Below, piece by piece: positions 16,209-24,117 of a stretch of 40,136 nt of DNA. Position numbers and translations under genes: made by a program. Numbering within the stretch: position 1 is the stretch's first letter; every line of letters starts with the position of its first letter. This DNA is from CAYZNE01 sp964461035 (lineage in GTDB: Archaea > Nanobdellota > Nanobdellia > Woesearchaeales > CAYZNE01): positions 1 to 40,136 of the forward strand of contig CAYWRI010000014.1 in the NCBI GenBank assembly GCA_964461035.1. Reading direction: 5' to 3'. The notes beneath the pieces were generated by a model. That model made no database searches. It saw only the letters and a program-made list of their open reading frames with translations, and was not told the DNA's origin.

Positions 16209-16946
16209 TTATGCATTAGTTTCAGCATTGTAACTTGTACTTACTTCAACTTCAGGCACAATTTCTGTTGCAAATACATAGTTTAAACAACTTGAAAATT
16301 CATTTTCTACCCTGTATAATTTATCAGTAACCTGTTTTTTATCATATTTTCCTTTTCTATCTAAAAATATAACTTCACCAAATCCTGCTAATGTTGCTGC
16401 CTCTGTTTCTGCTTCTGAATCTGCAATATATAAACATTTTTCTACAGGAACCTCAATGTTGTCAGCTATGTTTTTAAATGATTGGGGCAAGTTCTTTTTT
16501 CCAACTTCGGTTGAGTAATATTCTTCTATATAATTATCTATTGAAGCACTTTGAGCGCCTTTTTTACTTATGTTCTTGCTTCCACTAGCATATGTTACAA
16601 CTCTAACTCCTGATTCTTTTAATTCTTGTAATGTTCCTTTAACATCAGAGTATAATTCTAAAGGTATATTTGCATCATAACTCATTCCTGTAGCAACTTC
16701 ACTCATTTTTAAGTAATTATTGAATAAATCTGAACCTTTTTCAGCTTTAATTCCATTATTAGCCATATCACTTATTTCTCCAGTAGTCTTACCTGTTTTT
16801 TCTGCAATCGCGCCAACATTACTCTTTATGAACTGATCTATTGTTTTTGAGTAATATTCCATGGGAACAATAGTTCCAACCATGTCTATTACGACTGCAT
16901 TATATTTTTTTTCAACTTTTTCTTGATTTTGATTGTGTGTTTTCAT
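16209..16946 (-). CDS. HAD-superfamily hydrolase, enolase-phosphatase E1-like
   Basis: 245 residues from Met at 16946, preferred over the ATG at 16964 because the minus-strand TATA (TTTAAATA, 16969-16976) is 26 nt before it. The HAD motifs are VVIDMVGT (motif I, nucleophile D), VVTYASGS (motif II), a K in GKKNLPQSF (III) and YIADSEAETEAATLAGF (IV). The order and the YASGS...STEVGKK layout match the enolase-phosphatase of methionine salvage (MtnC), which dephosphorylates and enolises a diketo compound. No other salvage gene is nearby, so the substrate is uncertain. An acidic, low-complexity tail (EIVPEVEVSTSYNAETNA) is added. Divergent from the TrmB regulator, with which it shares a palindrome. 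Confidence 0.75.
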   Translation of the reverse strand: MKTHNQNQEKVEKKYNAVVIDMVGTIVPMEYYSKTIDQFIKSNVGAIAEKTGKTTGEISDMANNGIKAEKGSDLFNNYLKMSEVATGMSYDANIPLELYSDVKGTLQELKESGVRVVTYASGSKNISKKGAQSASIDNYIEEYYSTEVGKKNLPQSFKNIADNIEVPVEKCLYIADSEAETEAATLAGFGEVIFLDRKGKYDKKQVTDKLYRVENEFSSCLNYVFATEIVPEVEVSTSYNAETNA

Positions 16947-16968
16947 ACCGTTAAGTAGTAACATCCAG

Positions 16969-17018
16969 TATTTAAACTTTACTTCCCCCTAAGGGGGTTA
17001 ATCGGAAGGTTTATAAAT
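16969..17018. promoter_or_regulatory. Divergent promoter with a GC palindrome between two TATA boxes
   Basis: Minus TATA 16969-16976 serves the HAD gene; plus TATA TTTATAAAT 17010-17018 serves the TrmB gene, each 26 nt before its ATG. Between them is CCCCCTAAGGGGG (16985-16997), a near-perfect palindrome that is strikingly GC-rich for this DNA. A regulator bound there could control both genes; the TrmB protein encoded alongside is the natural candidate. The binding is inferred. Confidence 0.6.
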
Positions 17019-17039
17019 AAATTTGATTACATAGACGAT

Positions 17040-17843
17040 ATGGACGAACTAATATCTATTTTAAAAGAAATAGGCTTAACAGACGGCGAAATAAAGGTAT
17101 ACAACGCATTATTAGGCTTAAAAGAATCCACTGTTGGTTCAATTATTAAAGATTCAGGAATATCTGCTTCTAAAATTTATTATGTTCTAAATAAACTAAT
17201 AGATAAAGGCTTAGTTAACTATTATATTAAGGAAAAAATAAAGTATTTTATTCTTGTAGATCCTAAGTATCTTCTCACATTTTTAGAAAATAAAAAAACA
17301 TCTATATCTGAAAATCAAGCTAAAATAAAAAAAATACTCCCATTACTTAATAAAGAGTCTTCTTCTAAAAAACCTTTAATAGAAATTACAACTGCAAAAG
17401 CAGGTATGTTATTAGCTATTCAAGAAACACTTAACATAAAAGAAGGAGAATCAATATATATTTTAGCAAATAAATTTGTATCTTTTGGATTTTCTGATAT
17501 TTGGCAGGAATATCATAATAATGCTTTTCAAAAAAAAATGAAAATGAACATCATATATGATTATGAAAGTTGGAACAATAAATCTTCAGAAACCATGGAA
17601 AATAGAAAAAAACGAGAATTATATTATCCGTTGGTATTACCTGAGGAATATGGACAACTTGCAGATCTTAAAGTTGCAGGAAATAATGTGTTTGTATCTA
17701 ATTCTGAAGGTAAAAACAAATTTTCAATAATAATAAGAGATGAAAACTTTGCTAATTCTATAAAAAAGTTATTATCAGTTCTATTTAAAATTGCAAATAT
17801 TCCTGAAGGATTTAATAAAAATAATAATTTGAACTTAGATTAA
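17040..17843 (+). CDS. TrmB-family transcription regulator
   Basis: 267 residues. N-terminal winged helix (residues 5-75): LKEIGLTDGEIKVYNALLGL, then VGSIIKDSGISASKIYYVLN for helix-turn-helix and KGLVNYYIKEKIKYF for the wing. A coiled linker (80-105) leads to the regulator domain (110-260) typical of TrmB proteins. In Thermococcales TrmB proteins bind sugars and switch sugar-uptake and glycolytic genes; the signal here is unknown. Leaderless start 26 nt after its TATA box. Just downstream, the promoter of the 17951 gene carries ATCAC-N6-GTGAT, close to the known TrmB site TATCAC-N5-GTGATA. A decayed copy of this gene's 3' end lies at 19217-19315. Confidence 0.85.
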   Translation: MDELISILKEIGLTDGEIKVYNALLGLKESTVGSIIKDSGISASKIYYVLNKLIDKGLVNYYIKEKIKYFILVDPKYLLTFLENKKTSISENQAKIKKILPLLNKESSSKKPLIEITTAKAGMLLAIQETLNIKEGESIYILANKFVSFGFSDIWQEYHNNAFQKKMKMNIIYDYESWNNKSSETMENRKKRELYYPLVLPEEYGQLADLKVAGNNVFVSNSEGKNKFSIIIRDENFANSIKKLLSVLFKIANIPEGFNKNNNLNLD

Positions 17844-17885
17844 ATAGTTAAATGATTACAAGTAATATTCTAAAAAAGCATAATT

Positions 17886-17925
17886 ATCACTTAATAGTGA
17901 TTAAGAAATCAAAAACTTTATAAAA
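17886..17925 (+). promoter_or_regulatory. Promoter of the 17951 gene with a TrmB-like operator
   Basis: ATCAC-N6-GTGAT at about 17886-17901 (core CACTTAATAGTG 17888-17899) is centred about 27 bp upstream of TATA CTTTATAAAA (17916-17925), itself 30 nt before the ATG. It closely resembles the archaeal TrmB site and lies directly after a TrmB gene. Position upstream of the TATA box suits an activator. Confidence 0.6.
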
Positions 17926-17950
17926 TAAACTAATTTTCTGTTTAGTTAAT

Positions 17951-19207
17951 ATGACTCCCAGTTTAAACTCATCTGAAATTAGAGAAGTTCTCAAAGAAGG
18001 TACTGTTTTAGTGTATTCCAATTTAGACTCTGCTCTAAAGCAGGTTGACGCATTTAATCATGAAAAGTATAAACTTTTAGAATTTTTTAAAAAGACTTTG
18101 AGTACTGAATTAACTGATAAATTAAATAAAAAAGAAACATTTTTCCCATCAGATATGAATACTGAAAAACTTCAAACTGCTGTGACTACACTTGATACTA
18201 TTTTTGCAGATCCCCCCGGGCCCTTAACATACACTATCCCTCATGAATTAAATAATTTACGAGAGACAGTAATTTCTTTTCTTGAAAATGCTCGATCTTC
18301 TTATGAACCTAATAATCTCATAACTAAAACTGATTTAGATAAAGTAAATCATCTCATAAATAGTTTAAATCCTTCTTTTCAGTGGGCAATTGAACAGTCA
18401 ACTAAGCATCTTAATTCTATTGCAACTAAAGCGGCTTCATTGACAGATTATGTAACTATTATTGGTGAACCCGTTAAAGAACTTAATTATGTGAAAGAAT
18501 ATCTTGTACAAACAGGAACTCCTATTGGTTTCAAAGTTTTAAGTTCTGATGAATCAAATCACGTAACTGAAGAAAAAATAGGTACTTATGAAGGATTTGT
18601 AAAAACAGGTCAACTAAAAATTTATTATGATGACAAAATATTTCTTGTTTCCCCTGCAAATGTTTTTCCTGCAGATAAAGACGATTTTTATTCTTTACCT
18701 ATCGGAAAAGATATTAATCTAACCGAAGATAAATTAAAATTACAAAAGAAACTTTCAGATATTTCTGATGAAAAATTAGTTGAAGGACAAGTTCTTATAG
18801 ATAACTCTCAAAATTTGTATTTTGTAGGTGAAGATATGAATGAACATAATTATTTCAATTATAATTCCATAGAATTAAATGGTTCAATAGAAATTAGTTT
18901 AGGCGAATCTACTGTGAATGGATTTTATAAAGGTGTAAATGATAAAGGTCAAGTACTTTATTCTTTAAATAAATCTGATAATTTTCCTAAAGAGGAATTA
19001 AAAACCGCAGATTTATCTCAATTGCTGGTTGAAGGCATAAATATTAATATGACTAAAAATCCAAATACGTTAAGTTATGATAAATTTTCAGAAGTAATAT
19101 ATTTAATTCCTAAGTTTTTAGAAAACAAAGTGGTTTTTTCAACCAGATTCCCTGATGCAGACAAAATTAGTTTACCCTATGAAACTTTGAATCAGAGAGT
19201 TGCTTAA
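17951..19207 (+). CDS. Unknown protein, paralogue of the 12031 gene
   Basis: 418 residues, no signal peptide. Homologous to the 440-residue protein at 12031: shared blocks are VLVYSNLDSALKQ (residues 19-31), the acidic PADKDDFYSLP, LVEGQVLIDN and the end ISLPYETLNQRVA. The front 190 residues are helical; the back carries two Y/F-x-G...G modules (YEGFVKTGQLKIYY and FYKGVNDKGQVLYS) like small beta-barrels. A proline-rich DPPGPLTY turn near 92 is unique to this copy. Located 107 bases after the TrmB gene, with a TrmB-like site in its promoter, and followed by a fragment of that same TrmB gene, which suggests local duplication. Function unknown. Confidence 0.6.
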   Translation: MTPSLNSSEIREVLKEGTVLVYSNLDSALKQVDAFNHEKYKLLEFFKKTLSTELTDKLNKKETFFPSDMNTEKLQTAVTTLDTIFADPPGPLTYTIPHELNNLRETVISFLENARSSYEPNNLITKTDLDKVNHLINSLNPSFQWAIEQSTKHLNSIATKAASLTDYVTIIGEPVKELNYVKEYLVQTGTPIGFKVLSSDESNHVTEEKIGTYEGFVKTGQLKIYYDDKIFLVSPANVFPADKDDFYSLPIGKDINLTEDKLKLQKKLSDISDEKLVEGQVLIDNSQNLYFVGEDMNEHNYFNYNSIELNGSIEISLGESTVNGFYKGVNDKGQVLYSLNKSDNFPKEELKTADLSQLLVEGININMTKNPNTLSYDKFSEVIYLIPKFLENKVVFSTRFPDADKISLPYETLNQRVA

Positions 19208-19216
19208 GTTTTGAAG

Positions 19217-19315
19217 TTTCTATAAAAAAGTTATTATCAATTCTATTTAAAATCACAAATGTTCCTGAAGAATTTAATAAAGATAATAGCTGAACTCAGA
19301 TTAAATAATTAAATT
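19217..19315 (+). pseudogene. Decayed duplicate of the TrmB gene 3' end
   Basis: This stretch matches 17756-17860, the last ~28 codons and the downstream flank of the TrmB gene: SIKKLLSILFKITNVPEEFN here against SIKKLLSVLFKIANIPEGFN there. It lacks any upstream coding part and has an early TGA. The match continues past the gene's stop into TTAAATAATTAAATTACTAC, so DNA was copied rather than just coding sequence. A tandem duplication around the 17951 gene is the simplest origin. Confidence 0.7.
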
Positions 19316-19360
19316 ACTACTAGCCATATGATAAAAAATTCACAAGTCAAACATACAGAA

Positions 19361-19370
19361 AATATATAAA
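19361..19370 (+). promoter_or_regulatory. TATA box of the Cas4-like gene
   Basis: AATATATAAA is centred 26 nt before the ATG at 19392, giving a leaderless message. No CACT/AGTG-type repeat is seen upstream. Confidence 0.5.
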
Positions 19371-19391
19371 ACAATATTATTAGGTATTATT

Positions 19392-20219
19392 ATGATTCCT
19401 GTAACTCTTTTATCAGCATATCAATATTGTCCAAGAAAAATATTTCTTCAAAAAGTTTTAAAACTTGTTCCTGAAGAAAAACCAGCTCTAGTTAAAGGTA
19501 AAATAAGACATAAAATAGAAGAAGAAATATCTCTACAAACTAATTACTTAATTTCTTTAGTATCAAGAGGAGATCTTGATTTTATATCTTCTTTATTTAT
19601 TAAACATTACCTTAATATAACTAGAAGAGCATTGCTAAATAATGTTAGATTAATATCTAAAGTAGACTTAAGTATTGATACTTTAACTGCAGAATTTACA
19701 AACGCATTTAAAAAAATAGCAGTTCAAGTTGCAGAAAATATTCATTCTCTTGTTTTAAAACATAAAGTTCTTGGCAAAGATATTCTTAAGTTTATTGAAT
19801 CAGAGCAAAGATCAGAAGTATTTATTGAATCTGAAGAGCTTCAATTAAGAGGATATGTTGATGCAATTGAGTTTACAAAAAATATTGCCATACCCTTAGA
19901 ATTTAAAACTGGAAGTATGCCAAGAACAGGCGTTTGGGAAAATCATAAATTACAATTAGGCGCATATATTCTTTTATCTCAAGAAAAATATTCAGATAAA
20001 GAAATTAATTTTGGAATTCTAAGATATCTTGACTTTGAAGAAGATAGAGAAGTTATAATGACTCCTTTTCTTAGAGATGAAATCTTTGAGATTAGAGATA
20101 AAGTTATTGCTCTTCTTAATTCTGATAAAATCCCTGAAAAATTACATTCTGAAATCAATAAAATCAATAACAAATGCATCTCCTGCCAATTCCAGAAAAA
20201 ATGCTTTGAGTTGAATTGA
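19392..20219 (+). CDS. Cas4/RecB-like PD-(D/E)XK nuclease with four-cysteine cluster
   Basis: 275 residues. C13 (in YQYCPRK) and C262-x2-C265-x5-C271 at the end are the four cysteines that hold a 4Fe-4S cluster in Cas4, AddB and Dna2-type nucleases. In between are the nuclease motifs: H in GKIRHKIEEE, D in RGYVDAIE, the E-x-K of PLEFKTG, and QLGAY. The insert at 55-135 is longer than in small Cas4 proteins. Cas4 trims DNA ends during spacer acquisition, but there is no CRISPR array or other cas gene here, so a stand-alone DNA-repair or element-borne role is likely. It lies about 110 bp before the kinase/phosphatase locus, on the same strand, with its own promoter. Confidence 0.85.
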   Translation: MIPVTLLSAYQYCPRKIFLQKVLKLVPEEKPALVKGKIRHKIEEEISLQTNYLISLVSRGDLDFISSLFIKHYLNITRRALLNNVRLISKVDLSIDTLTAEFTNAFKKIAVQVAENIHSLVLKHKVLGKDILKFIESEQRSEVFIESEELQLRGYVDAIEFTKNIAIPLEFKTGSMPRTGVWENHKLQLGAYILLSQEKYSDKEINFGILRYLDFEEDREVIMTPFLRDEIFEIRDKVIALLNSDKIPEKLHSEINKINNKCISCQFQKKCFELN

Positions 20220-20252
20220 AATTAAATAGAATATAGATAAGATTGAACTTCC

Positions 20253-20290
20253 GTTGTATTAAGCATTACTACTTTCTTTTATTAATAAAA
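20253..20290 (+). promoter_or_regulatory. Candidate operator and promoter opening the kinase/phosphatase locus
   Basis: GTTGTA-N8-TACTAC at 20253-20272 resembles the site GTTGTA-N8-TACAAC at 21395-21414. A TATA-like CTTTTATTAATAA follows at about 20276-20288, and the spacing from site centre to TATA (about 20 bp) is the same at both places. A start near 20309 would leave a short leader with the GGTGAT ribosome site. Confidence 0.4.
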
Positions 20291-20328
20291 AAGCCTTTCT
20301 TAGTTTTATAATTATTTTGGTGATAAAT

Positions 20329-20874
20329 ATGAGTAAAAATAAAAAGAAATCAAATTGGTTAAAACCTGTAGGCATAGCTTTTCTTGCAGGAACATTAATG
20401 TTGAGTGCAGATAAATATGACATATCAACTAAAATTGTGAATACATATAATTCTGCTAAAGCAAAAGTTGAAGATGTGATTACATACGACGCTTCTGAAA
20501 GAGCGAAAGATTTTGTTGATAAATTGAATGAAGAAGATGATTTATCCGAAAATTATGCTGTTCTTGAAGAAACAATACTGGATATAACTCACAAGCTTCC
20601 TGAAAATTATCAAGTCAATATTTTAAATGAAGTATATAATAAAATAAGTATTGATGCAAAATATAATCTAATATCTATAGATCTCTCAGAAATACCTGAT
20701 AGTTCTGCAACGAATATGATGAAAAATAGAATTTCAAATCTTGATGATTCTTATAAAAAAGAAATAATAACTAATTTATCAAAAGAAGTTATTAATACAG
20801 AAAAAGAAAAATTTTCAAATGCGATAAAAAATTTTTATGAATCTATAAAAAACGAATTTTCTAAGGAGAAATAA
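20329..20874 (+). CDS. Membrane-anchored helical protein, first gene of the locus
   Basis: 181 residues from ATG 20329, which has GGTGAT at 20319-20324 as ribosome-binding site; the upstream GTG at 20317 overlaps that motif and is less likely. A Lys-rich start (MSKNKKKSNW) precedes one hydrophobic helix (LKPVGIAFLAGTLML), giving an N-in single-pass protein or uncleaved anchor. The rest is acidic and helical (for example VITYDASERAKDFVDKLNEE). No family is recognised. The next gene starts 3 bases after its stop, with AAGGAG just inside this gene, so the two are made together. It may tether the locus products to the membrane; that is inference. Confidence 0.55.
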   Translation: MSKNKKKSNWLKPVGIAFLAGTLMLSADKYDISTKIVNTYNSAKAKVEDVITYDASERAKDFVDKLNEEDDLSENYAVLEETILDITHKLPENYQVNILNEVYNKISIDAKYNLISIDLSEIPDSSATNMMKNRISNLDDSYKKEIITNLSKEVINTEKEKFSNAIKNFYESIKNEFSKEK

Positions 20875-20877
20875 TTT

Positions 20878-21390
20878 ATGACTCCTCTCAAGGAGAAAGG
20901 AACTAAATTTGAAATTTGGCTTGAGTTATTACTTAACGCTAAAGGTTATCAAAATGTCTTTAGAAACATCCAATACCATAAAGAACAATACACTTTCAGA
21001 CAACTTGATTTGCAGTATAATTTGGTCAAAAATGGGAAGATATATACAATTGGAATTGAAGCCAAATACAGTTCTAATGGTCCAATCCCATTTAAGTTTA
21101 GATCTTCAAAAGAACAAAAAAATGGACAATTAATAACTATTAATAATCTTATTGATGAAGTTCTAGAAAGAAAAATGTTTTGTGGTTTAGATAATATGAT
21201 TCTGGTTACAAATAACAAGTTTAGTTATGATATTATTAAGAAATCTAATAAAGTTAGAATTAATTTAATTGATGGTAATACTTTAACTGAAATATTTCAA
21301 GATCTAGGTTATGGAACAAGTATTAACAAATCTATTCAATCTATTAATGTAAGTAAGTATAATTTACTTCCAAACAGAATTTATATTTGA
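20878..21390 (+). CDS. PD-(D/E)XK family nuclease (restriction endonuclease-like)
   Basis: 170 residues. The motif order fits a Mrr-like or Holliday-resolvase-like nuclease fold: GTKFEIWLELLL (first helix with E), then RQLDLQYNL with D44, then GIEAKYS with the E-x-K pair near residue 61. These would bind a metal and cut DNA. A Q-rich helix follows (SSKEQKNGQLITINNLID). Length is typical of a single catalytic domain; no separate DNA-recognition domain is seen. Its start lies 3 bases after the first gene of the locus with AAGGAG upstream. It is the only gene of the locus with a recognisable DNA-cutting domain, so it is a candidate effector if the locus is a defence system. Confidence 0.7.
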   Translation: MTPLKEKGTKFEIWLELLLNAKGYQNVFRNIQYHKEQYTFRQLDLQYNLVKNGKIYTIGIEAKYSSNGPIPFKFRSSKEQKNGQLITINNLIDEVLERKMFCGLDNMILVTNNKFSYDIIKKSNKVRINLIDGNTLTEIFQDLGYGTSINKSIQSINVSKYNLLPNRIYI

Positions 21391-21394
21391 TTTT

Positions 21395-21427
21395 GTTGTA
21401 TATGTAATTACAACTTATGCTTAAATA
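21395..21427 (+). promoter_or_regulatory. Internal promoter with inverted repeat
   Basis: GTTGTA (21395-21400) and TACAAC (21409-21414) form a perfect 6-bp inverted repeat with 8 bases between, about 20 bp upstream of TATA-like TTAAATA (21421-21427). A start near 21450 would put GGAGGT (21462-21467) in a short leader before ATG 21474. It suggests the ATPase section of the locus has its own, coordinated control. Confidence 0.5.
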
Positions 21428-21473
21428 CACCATTTTATTATCTAGTTATATTAAACACTTTGGAGGTTTAAAA

Positions 21474-22526
21474 ATGGTAAATAATGCATTTGAAAGTTTA
21501 GATAAAACGGTTGAAGCTACACCTAATAAAGAAATGGAAAAAGATACTAAAACAAGATTAAATGAAAAAGTAAATGAATCTAAACGAAGATTAGAAGAAT
21601 CTAAATATCAAGAAGGAAAAATTATTACAGGTTATTTATCTATTGATAAAATTGTTAATGATTCTAATAAAGAAATTAGAAGAATTCTTTATCCAAAAAA
21701 AGAACTAGGTTTATTACAAGTTGCATTTTATGATTTTTTAAAAAAAATTAATGTTGATTTATACAATAAAGATTCTGTTAAAGCTTTAGATAAATTAAGA
21801 TTAAATTCAATGGATCTAAAAAAAGTTACTGATTCAATAAATCAAGAACTAAATGGAACTTCTAAAAATGAAGGATTGAAAGTAAAGCTTAGTGAACATG
21901 CTAAATTATTAACTTCTTATGCAAATACTTATGTGAGTTCAAAAGAATCTTTAGATGAATTTAATAAGCAAATTAATGATCTGAAATATGACTTAAAAGA
22001 ATTTACATCTGAAGATAAAATAAAGCAAATGAATTATGTTAATAATAAAATTATTGATTTGAAACTAGAAAAAGAAGGTATTGAATCAGACATTGAAGAA
22101 TGTGTAGCAAAAATGGAATTTTATCGTTCTTTAGTTAACACTAAACAGCAAAAAGTTAATAGATATAAATCGGCACATAGTAAATGTAATAGAATTTATC
22201 ATAAGCTAAATGCTAAACTTGACATTTTAACTATTTATATTAATGATAATAAAAACAATGAAGTTAATTTAACCACTGTTGTTAATAAGTTAAATAAGGC
22301 AATTAATAATATAGATACATTAATTGATATTCAAGATACTGCCGAAAGAAGAGATTATGAATCAGGTAAACTTATTGATGATCAATTAAGCAGGATTAAG
22401 AATAAAGATGAAGGAAGGTCTAAATATTCAACACATATTGATAAATCTATTAATGAAGAGCAGGAATATTCTAATAAATTAGCGGATGAAATTGCTAAAG
22501 AATTTGCAACAATATCTTATAATTAA
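21474..22526 (+). CDS. Coiled-coil protein of the kinase/phosphatase locus
   Basis: 350 residues from ATG 21474, chosen because GGAGGT at 21462-21467 lies 6 bases upstream; an earlier in-frame start at 21417 would lie before the TATA box. Long charged helices with heptad character cover residues 1-50 and 130-260 (for example KQMNYVNNKIIDLKLEKEGI). There is no membrane segment and no enzyme motif. Charged low-complexity ends suggest a structural or adaptor protein. Position directly before the AAA+ gene (25 bases) suggests it works with that ATPase, as a scaffold or substrate. Confidence 0.6.
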   Translation: MVNNAFESLDKTVEATPNKEMEKDTKTRLNEKVNESKRRLEESKYQEGKIITGYLSIDKIVNDSNKEIRRILYPKKELGLLQVAFYDFLKKINVDLYNKDSVKALDKLRLNSMDLKKVTDSINQELNGTSKNEGLKVKLSEHAKLLTSYANTYVSSKESLDEFNKQINDLKYDLKEFTSEDKIKQMNYVNNKIIDLKLEKEGIESDIEECVAKMEFYRSLVNTKQQKVNRYKSAHSKCNRIYHKLNAKLDILTIYINDNKNNEVNLTTVVNKLNKAINNIDTLIDIQDTAERRDYESGKLIDDQLSRIKNKDEGRSKYSTHIDKSINEEQEYSNKLADEIAKEFATISYN

Positions 22527-22551
22527 TTTTTTAATTGATTAAGGTAATACT

Positions 22552-24117
22552 ATGAAAACTGTAAATTTAGAAGATAGATTGTTATTTAATGAAGCAGCGC
22601 ACACACTAGATTCAATGAAATATAAACTTGATAATATTAAATTAACTATTTATGAAAAGTTTGGTTCATCTTCAGTATCTGAAAATGGTTATGATTTAAT
22701 TCAAAAAACAATTTCTGAATTTGGTGCTATTTATGGTGCTTTAGGAAAAAAGCTTAAGTCTACTAGAAATGAAAAAACAAATGAGTTTATAAGAACATAC
22801 ATGACTTATGTTGCAAGTGAAGGTCTTATTCAATTATTATCTTCAAAGCACAATGAACATCTTCTAGTTTCAAGAATTGATATGGATTATTTTTTTGATT
22901 TTAATATTAATTTTAACAAAACAGATAGAACAATCTTAGTTGATATTATTAATAATTTTCATCAGGAATTACAATCATCTCAGTCATTATCTAATTTGAA
23001 AAATGAATTAAACGCTTATTTTGAAACTATTAATAATTATTGTTTAGATAATCTTAACTCTCCTTTAATGTCTGATGAATTTAATGATTTTGCTAATTTA
23101 AAAATTACTGGTAAAAATTTTGTTGTTGAAGGTATCAAAAAGAAAAGAGAACAAAAATTATCAAAAACAAAATCGAATAAAAAAAAATTATTAACAAAAG
23201 ATTTAGGCGAACTTGTACTTGATCCTGTTAAAAAAGACGATATTGTTGCGAATGAAATGGGTATTGATTTAATTGAAACAGAAATACCTAATTTAATGCA
23301 TTATGATACTAAAAATCAAATTAATGCGTTCAAAGATTTTAATCAATACATTATTTTTGTTGGTAAACCTGGAACAGGTAAAACTATGCTTGCAAGATAT
23401 GCCATGACTTATGCACAAAATATAGCTCAAAAAAATAATATTCCTTTATCACTTGTCAAATTGGATTTTGAAGATAGATATCAAATGGGTCCAGTAGATA
23501 ATATAAAAAATCAATTTTCTGAAATAACAAAAGGAAACAGACTATACATTGTTTTTATAGATGAAATTGATAAGAAAATTCCAAGCTCTAATGGAACAGA
23601 AACAGAAGGTTATAGGAGTGATATTGTTGGAGAATTTTTAAGATTTAGAGGCGGGGGAGATTATATTAATAAAAGGAATTATCTTTTTATTGGAACAAGT
23701 AATACTCCGAGCAATATTCATCCCGCCATTTTAGATGTCTGTCATATTGAAGAAGTAGAAGGACCAAGAACAAAAAAAGAAAAAGTTAAAGTGTTATATA
23801 ATTCTTTATCTGAAGGACTAAATCTTGGTTATGTTCAAATTGGTGATTGGAAAACAATAGGCGATTATTTAGATGAGGCTAATTTGAATGCGAGAAATAT
23901 AGTTTCTATTGCTTCAAACGCTAAAACTAAATATAAAAAAATTGCATCTCAAATTGATTATTCTTTAAGTCCTTCAGATAAACAAAAGATGATTAAAAAA
24001 ATAATAAGTAAACAGGGTAATGGTTTTGTAACTAGAGATGAAGATGTAATTAATGCAATAATCAATCAATCTCAGAAGTCAAATAAAATAAAGAATTATG
24101 TTGGTCAAAATGCTTAA
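22552..24117 (+). CDS. AAA+ ATPase with N-terminal helical domain
   Basis: 521 residues. Residues 1-200 are a helical domain of unknown fold; a Lys-rich linker (195-215) follows. The AAA+ core at 250-450 has Walker A GKPGTGKT (271-278), Walker B VFIDEID (334-340), a sensor-1 GTSN (381-384) and a GPRTKKEK stretch that may hold the arginine finger. The layout resembles classic AAA remodelling or unfolding ATPases, which work as hexamer rings. AAGGT lies 6 bases before the ATG. The stop overlaps the next ATPase gene, so the two are probably made in fixed ratio and may form one complex. A DEID/GFGG-like hexamer pore is plausible, but the protein it acts on is unknown. Confidence 0.85.
   Translation: MKTVNLEDRLLFNEAAHTLDSMKYKLDNIKLTIYEKFGSSSVSENGYDLIQKTISEFGAIYGALGKKLKSTRNEKTNEFIRTYMTYVASEGLIQLLSSKHNEHLLVSRIDMDYFFDFNINFNKTDRTILVDIINNFHQELQSSQSLSNLKNELNAYFETINNYCLDNLNSPLMSDEFNDFANLKITGKNFVVEGIKKKREQKLSKTKSNKKKLLTKDLGELVLDPVKKDDIVANEMGIDLIETEIPNLMHYDTKNQINAFKDFNQYIIFVGKPGTGKTMLARYAMTYAQNIAQKNNIPLSLVKLDFEDRYQMGPVDNIKNQFSEITKGNRLYIVFIDEIDKKIPSSNGTETEGYRSDIVGEFLRFRGGGDYINKRNYLFIGTSNTPSNIHPAILDVCHIEEVEGPRTKKEKVKVLYNSLSEGLNLGYVQIGDWKTIGDYLDEANLNARNIVSIASNAKTKYKKIASQIDYSLSPSDKQKMIKKIISKQGNGFVTRDEDVINAIINQSQKSNKIKNYVGQNA

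Noticed and set aside
19392..20219. Possible CRISPR-Cas locus
   Set aside because: No repeat-spacer array and no other cas gene in the window; Cas4-like genes also occur alone.
20949..21218. Antisense and other-frame open frames inside real genes across the window (this is one example)
   Set aside because: They overlap well-supported genes on the other strand or in another frame and lack starts, promoters and protein motifs.
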